A DNA stretch of 64,000 nucleotides from Trichopria drosophilae (taxonomy: Eukaryota; Arthropoda; Insecta; Hymenoptera; Diapriidae), in the NCBI GenBank assembly GCA_030407085.1, contig CM059587.1:79349001-79413000 (forward strand), written 5' to 3'. Position 1 is the first letter of the stretch; every line of letters begins with the position of its first letter. A program made the position numbers and the translations under genes. Of this stretch, positions 12,233 to 24,200 are shown one piece after another. A model generated the notes under the pieces. The model was not told where the DNA came from. It saw nothing but the letters and a program-made list of their open reading frames with translations, and did not search any database.

Positions 12233-12975
12233 GTTTAACTGAATGTTATATTTTTAAGTATGAATCTTTTGTGCACTTTTACTGCATTTCCCCATTGCTA
12301 AAGATACCTTTCTTGTGTAGTAAATTTGAAATAAAAAAATCACGGGTTGTTAAATTAATCCACCGTTTGTAATAACGAGCACAGTTGAAAATAAACGACA
12401 AGATTCTTTTCGATATATTTCCATCTTCTTTGTAATCTTTTACGAAGTTGCAAACTGCAGACAGTGCAGTTGAATCTTAATCTCACATTTGATTTGTCCG
12501 TTAAATGAACTGATAAATGTGACACATTTAACCGGAAATAAATAAAAAAATATAATTTCAATTACATTTAGCTATAGAAATTTCTTGTTTAAAAATTGAA
12601 TTCCAGATTCCAGAAATTAATTAGAGTTATTCTTCACAAAATAATATACACGTAAATTACAATTAATAGCTAGATTAGTTTATAGGTAAACGCTTTTTAA
12701 AGAAACATCTGAAAAGCGTCGACGAAAATTTTGCATTAAAATCGTGATTATTAATCAATATTATTATCTAATTATTCAATATATAAACAGTCGATATTAA
12801 TCTTTATAGAGAAATTAAACGGTTAATGTAATTCAGATTTACGCATAATATTTTTAATTGTTCAATCGAACTGTCATAATCTGAATCATAATTTTTCTCT
12901 GAATTTTGAATGCATTAAAAGTGCATTTGTCAAAAACCAGCCTTCATAAAGTTTTAAATCCTGCATAGGCATAAA
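12233..12975. other. No gene seen
   Basis: AT-rich DNA between two mobile elements; only short chance frames. Confidence 0.45.
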
Positions 12976-13062
12976 CCCGAGTAGGAATGTGTTCAGCCCC
13001 TGCTCAGGTGCTTAACGCTTTGATCAGACCCGGAATAGGGCCTTGAAAAACTTCTACTTGAG
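12976..13062. mobile_element. 87-bp near-palindromic element, copy 1 (degraded)
   Basis: It starts CCCGAGTAG and ends CTTCTACTTGAG, with TGATCAG and GGGCCTTG-type inner motifs. It is flanked by AA on both sides (12974-12975 and 13063-13064). Length, ends and interior match the copies at 54661 and 61670. This copy has the most substitutions of the three. Confidence 0.75.
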
Positions 13063-13170
13063 AAGGCTCTAAAGTGAATAGTTACAATTTTCAGGATTTG
13101 TAATTTGATTATAAAAAAAAAATGCAACTACGAAAAACTGTACATGATTTAAAAAAAAAATGGATTATGT

Positions 13171-13449
13171 AATAATTAAATTGGTTTTAAACCGGGCTTC
13201 TGACCTACCAGGATTTAAAGACAAAACTACTGTTGACGACTCATTCGCGCCCAGAGTCTATTAACAATAATATAAAATTAAGTTATTATGATAGGTTTTT
13301 TTGTAAATTAAGAAATAATAACTAAACCGGGCTTCTATTCATCCGGGATCGATAACCCTGGTAGGTCAGAAGCCCGGTTTAAAATCAATTTAATTATTAT
13401 TTATTAATTTACAAAAAAAAAATCTATCGTAATAATATAATTTTATATT
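13171..13449. repeat. Compound palindrome with three accgggcttct blocks
   Basis: An AT-rich hairpin has arms at 13269-13336 and 13368-13449, each ending at the centre in aaaccgggcttct or its complement. A third partial copy (13171-13216) pairs a second time with the loop-proximal sequence at 13350-13400 through cttctgacctaccagg. The right arm can therefore fold with either of two left partners. It looks like a foldback element that has suffered an internal rearrangement. Confidence 0.75.
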
Positions 13450-13893
13450 ATGGATTATTCAAATGTATTTCTATTTTATGTTATTTTTTCATCTTGATAC
13501 AAAAGTTATACAAAAAGTTCTTAGAATTTGTCAAAGAATTTTTTCAAAAGTGTTCAAGCCATCCTGTAAACATTGCAAATTTATTTACTAATAACATTTT
13601 TTGTTGGGATTCTGCAAAATTAAAAAAGCATTTAAAAAATTCTGTAAAAATATTAGCCTGTTTTCAATTGTAAGAACTTTTTGTTAAGTGACATTTTTCA
13701 GATATTCTATCATTTTCAAATAACAATTTCCGGAACACTTCGACGGTTTTTTTAAGTTTGAGCAGCTATGTTAGATGCTTCCACTTTTATTTTCAAAGTA
13801 CATGCATGCACATTTTAATTTTAGAGTCTCAAGGTCAAGATTTCTTTATTTCAAGCAAAGAACTTTCATTACTTATATGCAATTGAAACCCAA

Positions 13894-14197
13894 TTAGTTT
13901 AGTGGGGTAACTTTGCTAATAACGAGGTATTTACTATCGTTACTATGAATTAACAATACTATAGTACAAAACAAAACAACAAAAAAGAAAAGAAATTTAA
14001 ATATATTTTTTTTAGATAAATGTTGAAAATACTGTCAATATCAGATTTGTATAATGTAATCTTCCGGAAATTCACAATGATTTACTATAATAATATTATT
14101 TTCAATCGACTACGTATAGTTAATTACAGTTTAGTTAGTAATCATACTGACGATAATAGATATCTCCTTAGTTAATAAGGTTATCCTACTAAACTAA
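13894..14197. mobile_element. Possible MITE with TTAGTTTAGT termini
   Basis: The left end TTAGTTTAGTGGGGTAAC is matched by the complement of TTAGTTTAGTAGGATAAC at the right. The similarity decays over about 45 bp. The interior is AT-rich and non-coding. The target duplication is unclear. Confidence 0.55.
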
Positions 14198-14820
14198 TGT
14201 TAAGTTTTATTTATATAATTTATCACCGTCGAGAATTTTAAATAATTACTTTTAATTATAATAACTTTCAAGATACGGTTAAGAAGATATTACTAACATA
14301 ATATATTAAAATTGCTCTTAGACACGAAAATGTTCAATTAAAACTAAAAATGTTAAGATGTACTTAAGTTCTGGAAAAATGATGTTTTTTGTGTTTTTAT
14401 CCGAAAATATAGTAAATGGAATAAAAATGAATAGATTTATCATTACATAAATAAGTCTAGAATATAAAAGCTTATTTAATTGTGAAATGAGATTTTGGTG
14501 TGAAAAATCCATGCAATTCCAGTTATTTATGACGTATAATCTCTATAATCTCCTATTAAAAGTATTTTTAGGTTCTACACCTAGTTTTAGCACAGTTTAA
14601 TCTTCAAGCGCATAAAATAAATTATGTTATTTATTTAGCATCACACTGACATAGCAGTTTCACTTGACACATTATTTTAATATACTCCTATGTACATTTT
14701 ACTGAAATCTCTTTTTGTGAAAATGTCCTTTATAAAATAAAAAGTTACTATCTTCAGTCAAACGAAATTGCAGTTACTTCGAAACATTCGCACCATGCCA
14801 TTCCGCATGAAATTAATCAT
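14198..14820. other. AT-rich upstream region of the 15-kb promoter
   Basis: No gene seen. GC content rises sharply after about 14850, as expected on approaching a promoter. Confidence 0.4.
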
Positions 14821-15143
14821 AATTATGGTTGGGAATAAAAAAAAAGCAATAGTGGCAGTTGGAAAAGTTGTCTCTTTCGGGAAAATGAAAAGTTTTCGTT
14901 TCCCTGAAAAAACGCGAAAATCAAATCAGAGCCGCGTGGCTTGACTCGCTTCGTAGCCATCGAGTTGGAAAAAGTGAAATTATGCAAACATTCCAAGTAC
15001 GCGTAAACTATCGAGGGCACGGTTTCCTTAGGATGAAGGCAGGGCGGAGCTTTCCGCATCGTGACATTGGCGATATGCGAGAGCGGGGAAAGTTTTGCAC
15101 TCCGAGGATATGCATGACTTTGGAGCGATTCGGCCCTTTACCA

Positions 15144-15175
15144 TATAAATTGCTGCCTTAACGGGACAATCAGTT
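15144..15175 (+). promoter_or_regulatory. TATA + initiator core promoter
   Basis: TATAAAT at 15144-15150 is followed by TCAGTT at 15170-15175. The initiator A at 15172 lies 28 bp downstream of the first T, the normal arthropod spacing. The sequence around it becomes CpG-rich and continues into a GAGCGAGCGAGCGAGAGAG leader. Together with the signal peptide exon downstream this is a good core promoter. Transcription itself is inferred. Confidence 0.65.
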
Positions 15176-16017
15176 CAGAAGAGCGATTACCGAGCGAGCG
15201 AGCGAGAGAGATTACGCGTGACACAAGTAGGGAGGTAGGGCCACGAGGGGGGAGTCACTGGGAAAATGGATAGAAAGAGAGAACGAGATTCAATTCAATT
15301 TTGTAAGAAACTCTTTAGTGTTTGAGATACAGCCGCCGAAAGGACCGTGAGGGTAAACGGACAGGGAAAAACTGTAATGGAGGGCCCAGATAGATACGAA
15401 GAGGGTGCCAGGATGGTCGAGGAACGAAACTGAATCGGCCCGCCAAGGAGCGAGAAAGAGATAGGGGGCGTCCAAAGACAAAGAGGGGAAAAGGAAAGTC
15501 GTGGAGGGTTGGATTTAGAGGTTGTACAATGTTGAGAGAGAGAGAGAGAAAGACCAAGGGAAATAATAGGAGACAGGACGAGGGTGCGACAGAGACCTAC
15601 ATAGAGTGGGATAACGCTGGAGAGCAGAAGGGGAGGAATAAGGATTCTGCGCGCGGGCACGTGAGGTTGGCGCAAACTCTTCGTGCAGCATCCCCGTCAG
15701 TTGCAACTCAGAAATTGTCGCGTTCGTTTTATGCAACCTACAACCGATCAGCCAAAAGCCTCGGAAGTCGTGCGTGTGTTGTCCGGTGCGGTAGGTTCCG
15801 GTCCCGGTGGTGACGATGAAACCGGCGTTTTAGCACTCCAAATTGGAGTACTTCCTATACAGGAATTATCCAGTGATATTGTTATGGGTGATTTTGAGAG
15901 GTGCTCTCACGGTTACTGAAGTTGTTACAATCGGCAACGTGCTCCATGTCACGGGTGCCAAGTTTACCGTGCCGGTGTCAGTTTTTGAATTCCAACAGGA
16001 TCCGAAGCTACTCCGAG
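15172..16017 (+). other. Putative 5' leader of the signal-peptide gene
   Basis: About 850 bp of CpG-rich, purine-biased sequence lies between the predicted start site and the ATG at 16018. It contains (GAGC)n at 15189-15205, (GA)n at 15534-15550 and several upstream ATGs. One of these opens a 95-codon frame (15529-15813) with arginine/glycine-rich, low-complexity content and no recognisable domain. Either the leader is translated poorly through upstream ORFs, or part of it is removed as an intron I cannot place. Confidence 0.45.
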
Positions 16018-16078
16018 ATGACCAGATACGGCGGGAAACTTCGAAATGCAGTTTTATGTCTGCTGATGCTTGTCGGCG
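16018..16078 (+). CDS. First coding exon with signal peptide; gene unidentified (partial)
   Basis: The ATG opens MTRYGGKLRNAVLCLLMLVG, a basic n-region followed by a hydrophobic core, as in a secretory signal peptide. After 61 nt (20 codons plus one base) it meets a consensus splice donor, GTAAGA, at 16079. Reading through would stop soon after (KTSFNNL then stop), which supports splicing in phase 1. An in-frame ATG at 15946 would add 24 residues (MSRVPSLPCRCQFLNS and so on); I chose 16018 because it places the hydrophobic core at the normal distance from the N-terminus. The product should enter the secretory pathway as a secreted or membrane protein. Remaining exons are not visible in the next 48 kb, so the first intron may be very long, as is common in insect neuronal surface-receptor genes. 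That parallel is inference only. Confidence 0.5.
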
Positions 16079-18077
16079 GTAAGACATCATTCAACAATTT
16101 ATGATTTTTCATGTTGGAGGAGTTGTCACATTTCGTGTTTGAATGACATCGAAACCTAATGACCCCATAAGCGGAATCGCCCTTCAGAGTCAGATGGACC
16201 TGTCAAAATGTTTGGAGCAACTGATGGGATTGACAGCCAAACTATTCCTTTTTCATACCTTCATCAGTTCATTCATGTCCTTTTCGTTTGACAAGTTTGG
16301 CCCTGTCGTGTTACTTTTGGGACAAAGAATAGACCCATCCTCTACAACAATTCTTGGATTTGTTCATCTTCGATTTTGGATTTAATTTCTAATATTTACC
16401 AGTGACCTAATATAAAAGTGATAAGATGTGGTATTCATGAATCATAGTGGGTTTCTGAAGAAATGTTTTCCTATCTCGTTGTGTGATTGAAATTCAATTA
16501 TACGCTGCTGCAAGCATTCAAGTTCGATTCAACCTTATTCCACATTCAGTCTATTGTATTATGTTTATTTTTATTGGATTTCCAAATGAGGACGATTATT
16601 GACGTCTGTCTTGGTCATGTATTTGTGGAATAAATTATTTGTATGACTTACTTAAATCATCGTAAAGTGAAAACACACTACCTTGAACTAGCTTCTACGA
16701 TCATTTAGTAATTGCACGTGACTAACTAAATCGTTTTGTTTATTTGTCAATCATTGAACTTTTAACCACGGGAAACTGATGATGAATTAGTAATTTTGTA
16801 AACATACGACACTTTCAAGTATTTTGAGTATATTAATAGATTAAACATAATTCAAAATAATAAATAATCTTGATGTCAGTTAGTTAAAACTTGAAAGTTT
16901 TGAACACAGATTTCTTCGACCTGTATACCGATATCCCAGGTATCATTACGTAAATTTGCAAGCATGATTAGTCGATTAATGGCTTAAACTTTAATTGAAA
17001 TTTAATCAATGCTAAAGCTAATTACAAGATCGCCAATTACAGCGGATTACTAAAATTAAGTGAGCGTCTACTCCTATAAAACGGTTAATTAAAGAGTAGA
17101 TGCCGACTCAAACGTTGACTTTCATTACTGGGAATCAGGATCTAAATCGTTTCAAGTTTTAATACCTTCATGAATCAAATGTTGTCTTAAATTACTTTCA
17201 GCTTATTTTTAAACCTTTTCTTTGTACGGATGATTAATTGCATGCCAGAATTTGTAAATTCATACTTCTTTTACGAGCATATCAATCTAAATAGTTTTCA
17301 TGGATTGTAGTTAGAATTTTATACAAGTGTAATGTTGGGAGGGATTGAACTTTCATTTGATTTATTATTTGAAGTCAGAATATCAATCAGATACTTATCC
17401 AGCACATACTACACGTTTTCAATCTCATTCTGACCAGAGTCATGATAAATTTTGGAATCGAACGAACGGTTGACTTTGCTCACTTTTTCTCTTTCTAAGC
17501 AATCACCAGAGGTTCCTTTTCATTTGTCGTTCTGTCGCATGCGACATGCTCGATTCTGTTGGAGAAACGTTGCTACGAATTTAAAGTCTTGCTCAATCTT
17601 CTAAATAATTCTCTTTAGTATTTCCGTACTAACTTGTACGATAAATAGTAACCACGTGACCACTATATTAATCATAAGATCTTATCAAAATAGTTTGAAT
17701 ATTTAAACGATTCTGCTATAGTCACAACTATTTTACCTATTTTTTTTATATCAACAGTATATTTATTAACATTTCTGACTAATAGTGGGAACTTGTTTAT
17801 TGTTTGTTCGAACAATTTTTTATCATTATTTTTTTTAAATTTAAATCAATAATTGTTTATTTTACTATTCTTTTGTCATAAATCCCTTCAATTTCCACGG
17901 TTAGTTTTTATCAATAAAACCCAGTTATCTTTATAACGATTATGTTGAGCAGATAGTAAATAACGTAAAAAATTCATGGGATTAATTCGTTTTTGCACAA
18001 AATATATAAGACAATAATTAAATTTGTTTAAACTTTGTAACGCGACGTTCGTAACAGATAGAGAGAGATCAAATATA
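16079..18077. other. Start of the putative first intron, no exon seen
   Basis: It begins with the donor GTAAGA. Reading frames such as 16143-16385 show no domain. The sequence returns to AT-rich within 400 bp. Confidence 0.4.
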
Positions 18078-18095
18078 TCCCACGTTGGGCGCCAC
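18078..18095 (-). other. LTR retrotransposon primer-binding site
   Basis: On the minus strand the sequence TGGCGCCCAACGTGGGA follows the LTR end after one base. Starting with TGG, it is a standard tRNA-complementary priming site for minus-strand DNA synthesis of an LTR retroelement. Confidence 0.75.
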
Positions 18096-18224
18096 TGTAA
18101 CAATTTTCAGTTGTCAACAAACAAAATTAAATAAAATATATATTTTAATAATAATATTTATATATCTATGTACATGTATTGACATTTTATGTAATTTTGT
18201 TTCTGACAACTGAAAATTGTTACA
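18096..18224 (-). mobile_element. Short LTR of a retroelement (129 bp)
   Basis: The LTR has TG...CA ends. The first ~33 bp (tgtaacaattttcag and on) and the last ~33 bp are near-perfect inverted repeats around a 60-bp AT-rich core, an unusually long terminal inversion for an LTR. A primer-binding site is adjacent on the minus strand. I found no second LTR and no gag or pol within reach at lower coordinates, so this is a truncated element or a miniature (TRIM-like) derivative. Read without the primer site, it would be mistaken for a MITE. Confidence 0.7.
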
Positions 18225-21200
18225 ACTAAATTTTCGTTAGAAATAATAATATTGAATAACATTCAGAACTTTTTACAAGTCAATTAGTGAATGCGTGTAA
18301 AATTCTTAATGCAAATGAGTGTCTGATAACTTACCAACGCTAGGAGTAAGATTTCAGAATACTTAATGGTCTCGAGAATAATTTAGACCGCGGTTGAAAC
18401 GTTTCAATTATGATTGTTCAAAACACATGCGTTTTTATTGAAACTCTCGTATCTGTCGTCCCTCAATTTTTATAGGATTTATAAAAGATTAAACTCGTGA
18501 CAAATGAAATCATATTGTTCACTCTATTCTTCTTTCAATCCAATAACTGTTATCAGATATTTTTATTTGTTAGTCAACACACAGAAGCTAGATTATTTTA
18601 GCAATACTAATAAATTCAAAAATTTTAACATATAAGGTTCTATACTTAACATTATTAATCATTATATTATATTTTTTGTGTAAATTGAAGATTTAAACAA
18701 TATTATACATACTCTTCTGAGGAAAATAACTTCATCTTATTAGATTTCCACTCATCATTTAATATATTCTGTAACAAAAAGTGTTATGTATAGAAACAAA
18801 CATTTCTTTCAACAGTAGCAAGTTTATATATATGTTTATACTTCTTGATTCAACGTAATATTTTGTTATATTAAACGTATGCTTCTAATATATAATCCTT
18901 GGATCAGAAAATAATTTTCTCATGTCTTTGAGAAATAATAAATATGTATTTGCTACTATTAAAGTACAAATTTAAATGTGTTTTTTTCAGTTTTGTAAAC
19001 TTCTCTCACAAAAGTTAGTGGTGAGTAATCGTCCTAGTCGTCAAATTCGACTTTAAACTAAATTGAAATTTCTCTTTGTTAAACAGAAATCCATGCCAAT
19101 GAAAAAGAAATGACAGTACATATAATTGTAACATTTGCATATTGAAATAAGTAACGAAATCATAAACGTACAAGTACCATAGAAAAACTACGGTTTTATC
19201 CATTCATAGATCATATATATGATATTTATTCACATTAATCGTCGTGAATCACACCATTTCGTAAAGGTCAAACGGTTTATAATGAAAAGTACTTAACTTT
19301 ACTATTTTTCATAGTACACTAAGTAATAATATTTTTCTATTTAATCCAGTGCTTGGTGCATGAAATTGTTTTATAGAGCAAAACATTGCTGCCATCAAAA
19401 TAGTGTGGTGCGACCTAACCTAAAACTGCATTCCTTATCTAAAGTAAAGGAGGAAGAATATATTAACTGAAATAAAATATGTTTAAACTCGAGAAGAATG
19501 TTTTCTTATTGTTCAAAGTATTATTTATATGGACAGACAAAGATGTGATGTGTTTGATACGTTTTTCACAATGAGTTTTTAGAAAAATGCAAAAAACGGT
19601 TCATGGGTAACACTTGCAAGTATGCAGACTATGTATTAATAAATAGATTAGTTTTATATCCTGATTTTTTATGTATGTATGTAATGCTTGCTAAACTTAC
19701 AAAGAATTATACGTAGTCTGTATTTTTCTGGTTTATTATTATATCTTGTTTCGTTTGACGTAAAATTTGTTGAACCCAGTGACTCAATTATATATACAAA
19801 ATAAATTGAAATAAATGACAGTAAACTAAATCATTGCATACTCATTTTAATAAAAATTGATAGTCTACATATTCTTAAAAGAGTAGTAACGTGATCTTAC
19901 AATGAAATAGTGATTTTAAATAATTAAGAATAATTAAAAAGAATTAAGAATAATTAATAATATACCAAAGTTAGGAATAATTGATAAAATATAAGGTTTG
20001 AAAAAAACTGAACCTTTTTGGAAATGGACCTTTTTGTTCTTAAATGTGACACTCAAACGTTTTTATTGAAAGTAAAATTTTACATTTCAGTGATTTTATA
20101 CAGATGTTGAGCTTAAAACTTCACTATCGAAAGATGAAACAGACCGATATTATCGCAATAAAATCTAAATTGACTAAATAGCAATGTTATAAAATGTAAT
20201 GTGTAGGATACGAATGTTACCCAAAAAAAAAACAAAATAGAAGCGATAATATTAAAAGATTTATAGTTTAAATTATATAGGGACGATTTCTCATAATTAA
20301 TCAAGTATTAGGTGATTCTAAAATTGTACATATAAGTACGGGTTGATTTACTGCACTAGAAGTGAACTGACATTACAGTTAATTAAGAAGTTGGCATTTA
20401 TTTACTTAGTTCTACTATAACTTAAACATAGACAGACTTGTCGTAAAGTTTTAGATATCAATGACATTTGACATCATATCAATTGCATAAACAAAATTTA
20501 CTTCACTGCATTCTATACACGTATTAGATGTATAATATTAGTCATAACAAGGAGTATTTAAAAATCACAATTACATTATGTAAATACAGTCACATTAATA
20601 GCTGGTCATCATCGGTATAAGTACACGATATCCTATGTAAAATAAAGTATTTATGCAATAATCCCCCGATTAAAAAATGTTTCATCCATTAAAGCATTCT
20701 AAGTTAATCGTTTAGCAGTAGATCGCTTTTTATACCTTAACAAAGTATGTGTACTTGTAATAAGAATATTGTATAATCGGGCGTCGTATAGATATCTTTT
20801 TGCTAAACGCTGATAACAAAATAACTAAAAATCGAATATATCATTGGCACCTACTGCAATTCAAGATAATAGTTTCCTATTTCGAAAATTTAGATACATT
20901 AGGTAGATGCAAATTGTGTCTTCTAAGATATTTTATTCGACAGAAAACGATTGGCATCAAAGCCACTGAAAATCTTAAGTAATTTACGAAATGAAGATAT
21001 ATCGAAAATAGATATATGGCAGGCTTATGTTCTGAGTTACTATGAAAACTAACCTTTTTCATGCCACTATAAATTTTCGGGCGAAACATTAATGAAAGTT
21101 GCAAATTAAAAGACTTACATTTTCAATTAGTGATACATGTGCTTAATCAAGATCACAATTCAAAATTTCCAATCTAACATAACCCTATAATTTGTCTAAA

Positions 21201-24200
21201 ATATGCTGTTATCGAGAGATAACGCGTAGAATTGGAGTAATACGCATTTCTTAAATAAATCATGAATCATTAGGCCCAGCTTTTAGTCATTTATAGGTAG
21301 CTTAGAATTAGCGAAAACACTTAGAATAAGACACCAACAATTTCCTTAAAAATGACCCCACAAATCTCTTCCCGAAGACACTAATTTTTAGTGACAGTAC
21401 TACAGGTGCCTGCGTTATTGCCCCTTAATAACTAGTCATTTAGTAAAAATCAATTTTATTTTGATGGTTTTCATTTAGTAAACATTCCAGAAAAGCTATA
21501 TATTAACCGAAATATATTCTCCCTCTATACAACAGATTAGATTCACTAATCTCAGGCTAGTAAGGGAGGTTAAACCATAAATGGGATTAAATAAGTATTG
21601 CTGCCTCAATGACATACTAACCGCAAATATCCATATCAATATAATTGAAACGTTTCTTTCTGCTACTGCAACGCGCATTTCCTATATTATTATGACATTT
21701 TTAAGGATGATAATTTATAAAATACTTAGTTTCAAGGATAAAAAATGATATACCAAATAAATTTCAACCAATTTCTAAATAAATTACAACATATTAAGAC
21801 TGTTATAAATGCATACTATTCTACTTTCTCGGTCACAGTAAATATACTTTGTCTTTTACTTATGTTTTGTATGAACTATTAAACCAAATGTAGATTACAA
21901 GGTCTAAAATTAGTTACAACGTAGTTGACAGTCAATAGTATGCTTCGATTTGCACATTTTTCATGTATTTTTTTCGTGTTTTCGGATTTGAATAGTTGAA
22001 AACAAGCCGCATTATTCCAGATATAAATGCCAACTAGTATCTGATAATAATTTTATAGAATTGTTTACTATAGAAATACGTTTGAAGCACGTATATATCT
22101 TTTCCATTACAATAAAAGTTGTTATTCCCCGCGAAACGGTTTTCCGAATATGAAATTTTACGAGAATATCGCACACGGAATATTATCATCGATAACATTA
22201 CAAACTTTCTTGTCGAAGTTAACGCTGGGTTTTTGCTACGTTATTCCGTGCATTTATGATTGCAGATATCTCAAATATTCTTCTTTTCTGAAAAAAATAT
22301 AGGGCAAATGAATTCTTTTTTAACAGGTAACCACTAAAATGAAAGAGTTTGTTTATATGAATTCTTATTTCCCTCATGTAGTAGGTTTCTTTGACATGTT
22401 CTTGGACTGAATATTCGTTATCTTTGGAATGAAAAGCAGTAACTTTTGCAAAGTGTTGTTTTACAGTTTCCAGAGTGATATTTATTAATTTACCTTTGGT
22501 AATTCCATATTGTAAAAATTATTGTGTTAATTTTTTTTTATACTTATTACATGAATTTAGAATTCATAGTCATAGGAAAAATGCTTTTTCCAAACACCTT
22601 TATTGCTATATCTAGTGAAGTGTTGAAATACGTTGCTGCGTCATTCCATTTTAAAACGATCAAGTTTTGAAGTTTTTTGGCAAATTTTGTAAAATCATTG
22701 CTTATTATTATAATACTTAATTCAATTGGAGACTAATTTCATCATGAAAATTGTTCGATGTCCGAAAAATGGAAGGGGTATGAATGTTCAACGTTTCAAC
22801 ATTTTTCACTTTTCGATCCATTTTGTCATACTTAAAACTGGTGATACTAGTGACTATTGGGATCTGTCATTTGTTGGTGGCTGTTTCTCAAACTACTCAA
22901 AGCTTGCATTTTGAGAAAGGTGATTGGGCCATCGGCTAATATGGCGGTTGAAAGCTTGCAAATTTGTTGATAACAACGCGAAATGTCAGACCCCAATCAG
23001 TGAGAGAATGGTCAGACTCTTAAAAATGTAAATATAGTCATTTAGGACTTCTTAAATTTAAGTACAAATGAACTACACATCTTTAGTTTAAATGTTCAAC
23101 TAATTTTAATACATTTTCTGGTATGACATTGCAATTATGGTATATTAAAAATGTATCCTCATAGGTTTTTTAATGGCACGAACAATAACATTACCTGATA
23201 TGAATACCTTAGCTGGTGGTTTTATTAAGGCTGTAACTGAATTTAACCATGGAATAATTATATATAAATATATAATAATAATAATAATAATAATAATGAA
23301 TATATTTATGTATAAAAAAACAATAAAAATGGACAGCATTTATAAAACTTTCATTTATTTTTACATTATAAATTAAATTAGTACAATTTTTGTTCAGAAG
23401 TTTTTTACTTTCTACTTATGAAGGACTTACTAAAATTCAATGAAATACTGAATATTCTATCATGGATTAACGATTTTTTATTACGTTTTGATAGTTAAAT
23501 TATTTGTAACTTAGTGATGCTTCTAAATAAAAAATGGAAATATATTCCACATTACTTGTCCTTAATCTACGTCTTTAAATTTCGTGGATCTTCTGGTCTT
23601 AGGAAATATTTCTTCTGCTATTCATTTTTCATAAAGATTTTGTTTAGGCCTGGTAGAACTAAACCAGAAAATATGCCTCCTACTAAATTACCAAACAGTT
23701 TTGAAATCGTGTATTTTAGAAAAACGTCATTTTCTTAACTTTCTAAAGAAATATTTACAGGAGAATTCAATAAGTTTTTATAACAGTTCAGTCCAATTCT
23801 TGCCTACTCTATGAGAAATATTTGGTTACTTTTATACCAAGTCTTATCCGCTTTGAAATTAAATGAAAACTACTAATTCTTCAACGAATTCAGTTCAATA
23901 AAAATTTACTTCAATTTGAAACAACTATTTCGTATTAAAATCAACGTTGAAAAAATTTGAAAGATTGCTGGATCAAACTGAGTTTCCGGCATCAAGAAAG
24001 GAATAAAAATTACCAAAAATTGTAGAAATAATTAATCTCCTTAGTTTTCTTTTTGTGTTATTTTACTTTCATACCCCACTTAATTTTTACGACTACAAAT
24101 GGACGTCAATGATAATTTCTTTGAACAATTTGTAACTTTCATTCTCAGCATTTTTTAAAGAACTCTCATAGTTTTCGAGTTCGAATCGTCAGAAATTGTT

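Noticed and set aside
15295..15675. 126-codon minus-strand frame opposite the 15-kb leader
   Set aside because: Serine/leucine/proline-rich translation of a purine-rich plus strand; three frames are open at once on that strand.
18096..18224. Plain MITE
   Set aside because: The adjacent primer-binding site on the minus strand and TG...CA ends fit an LTR better.
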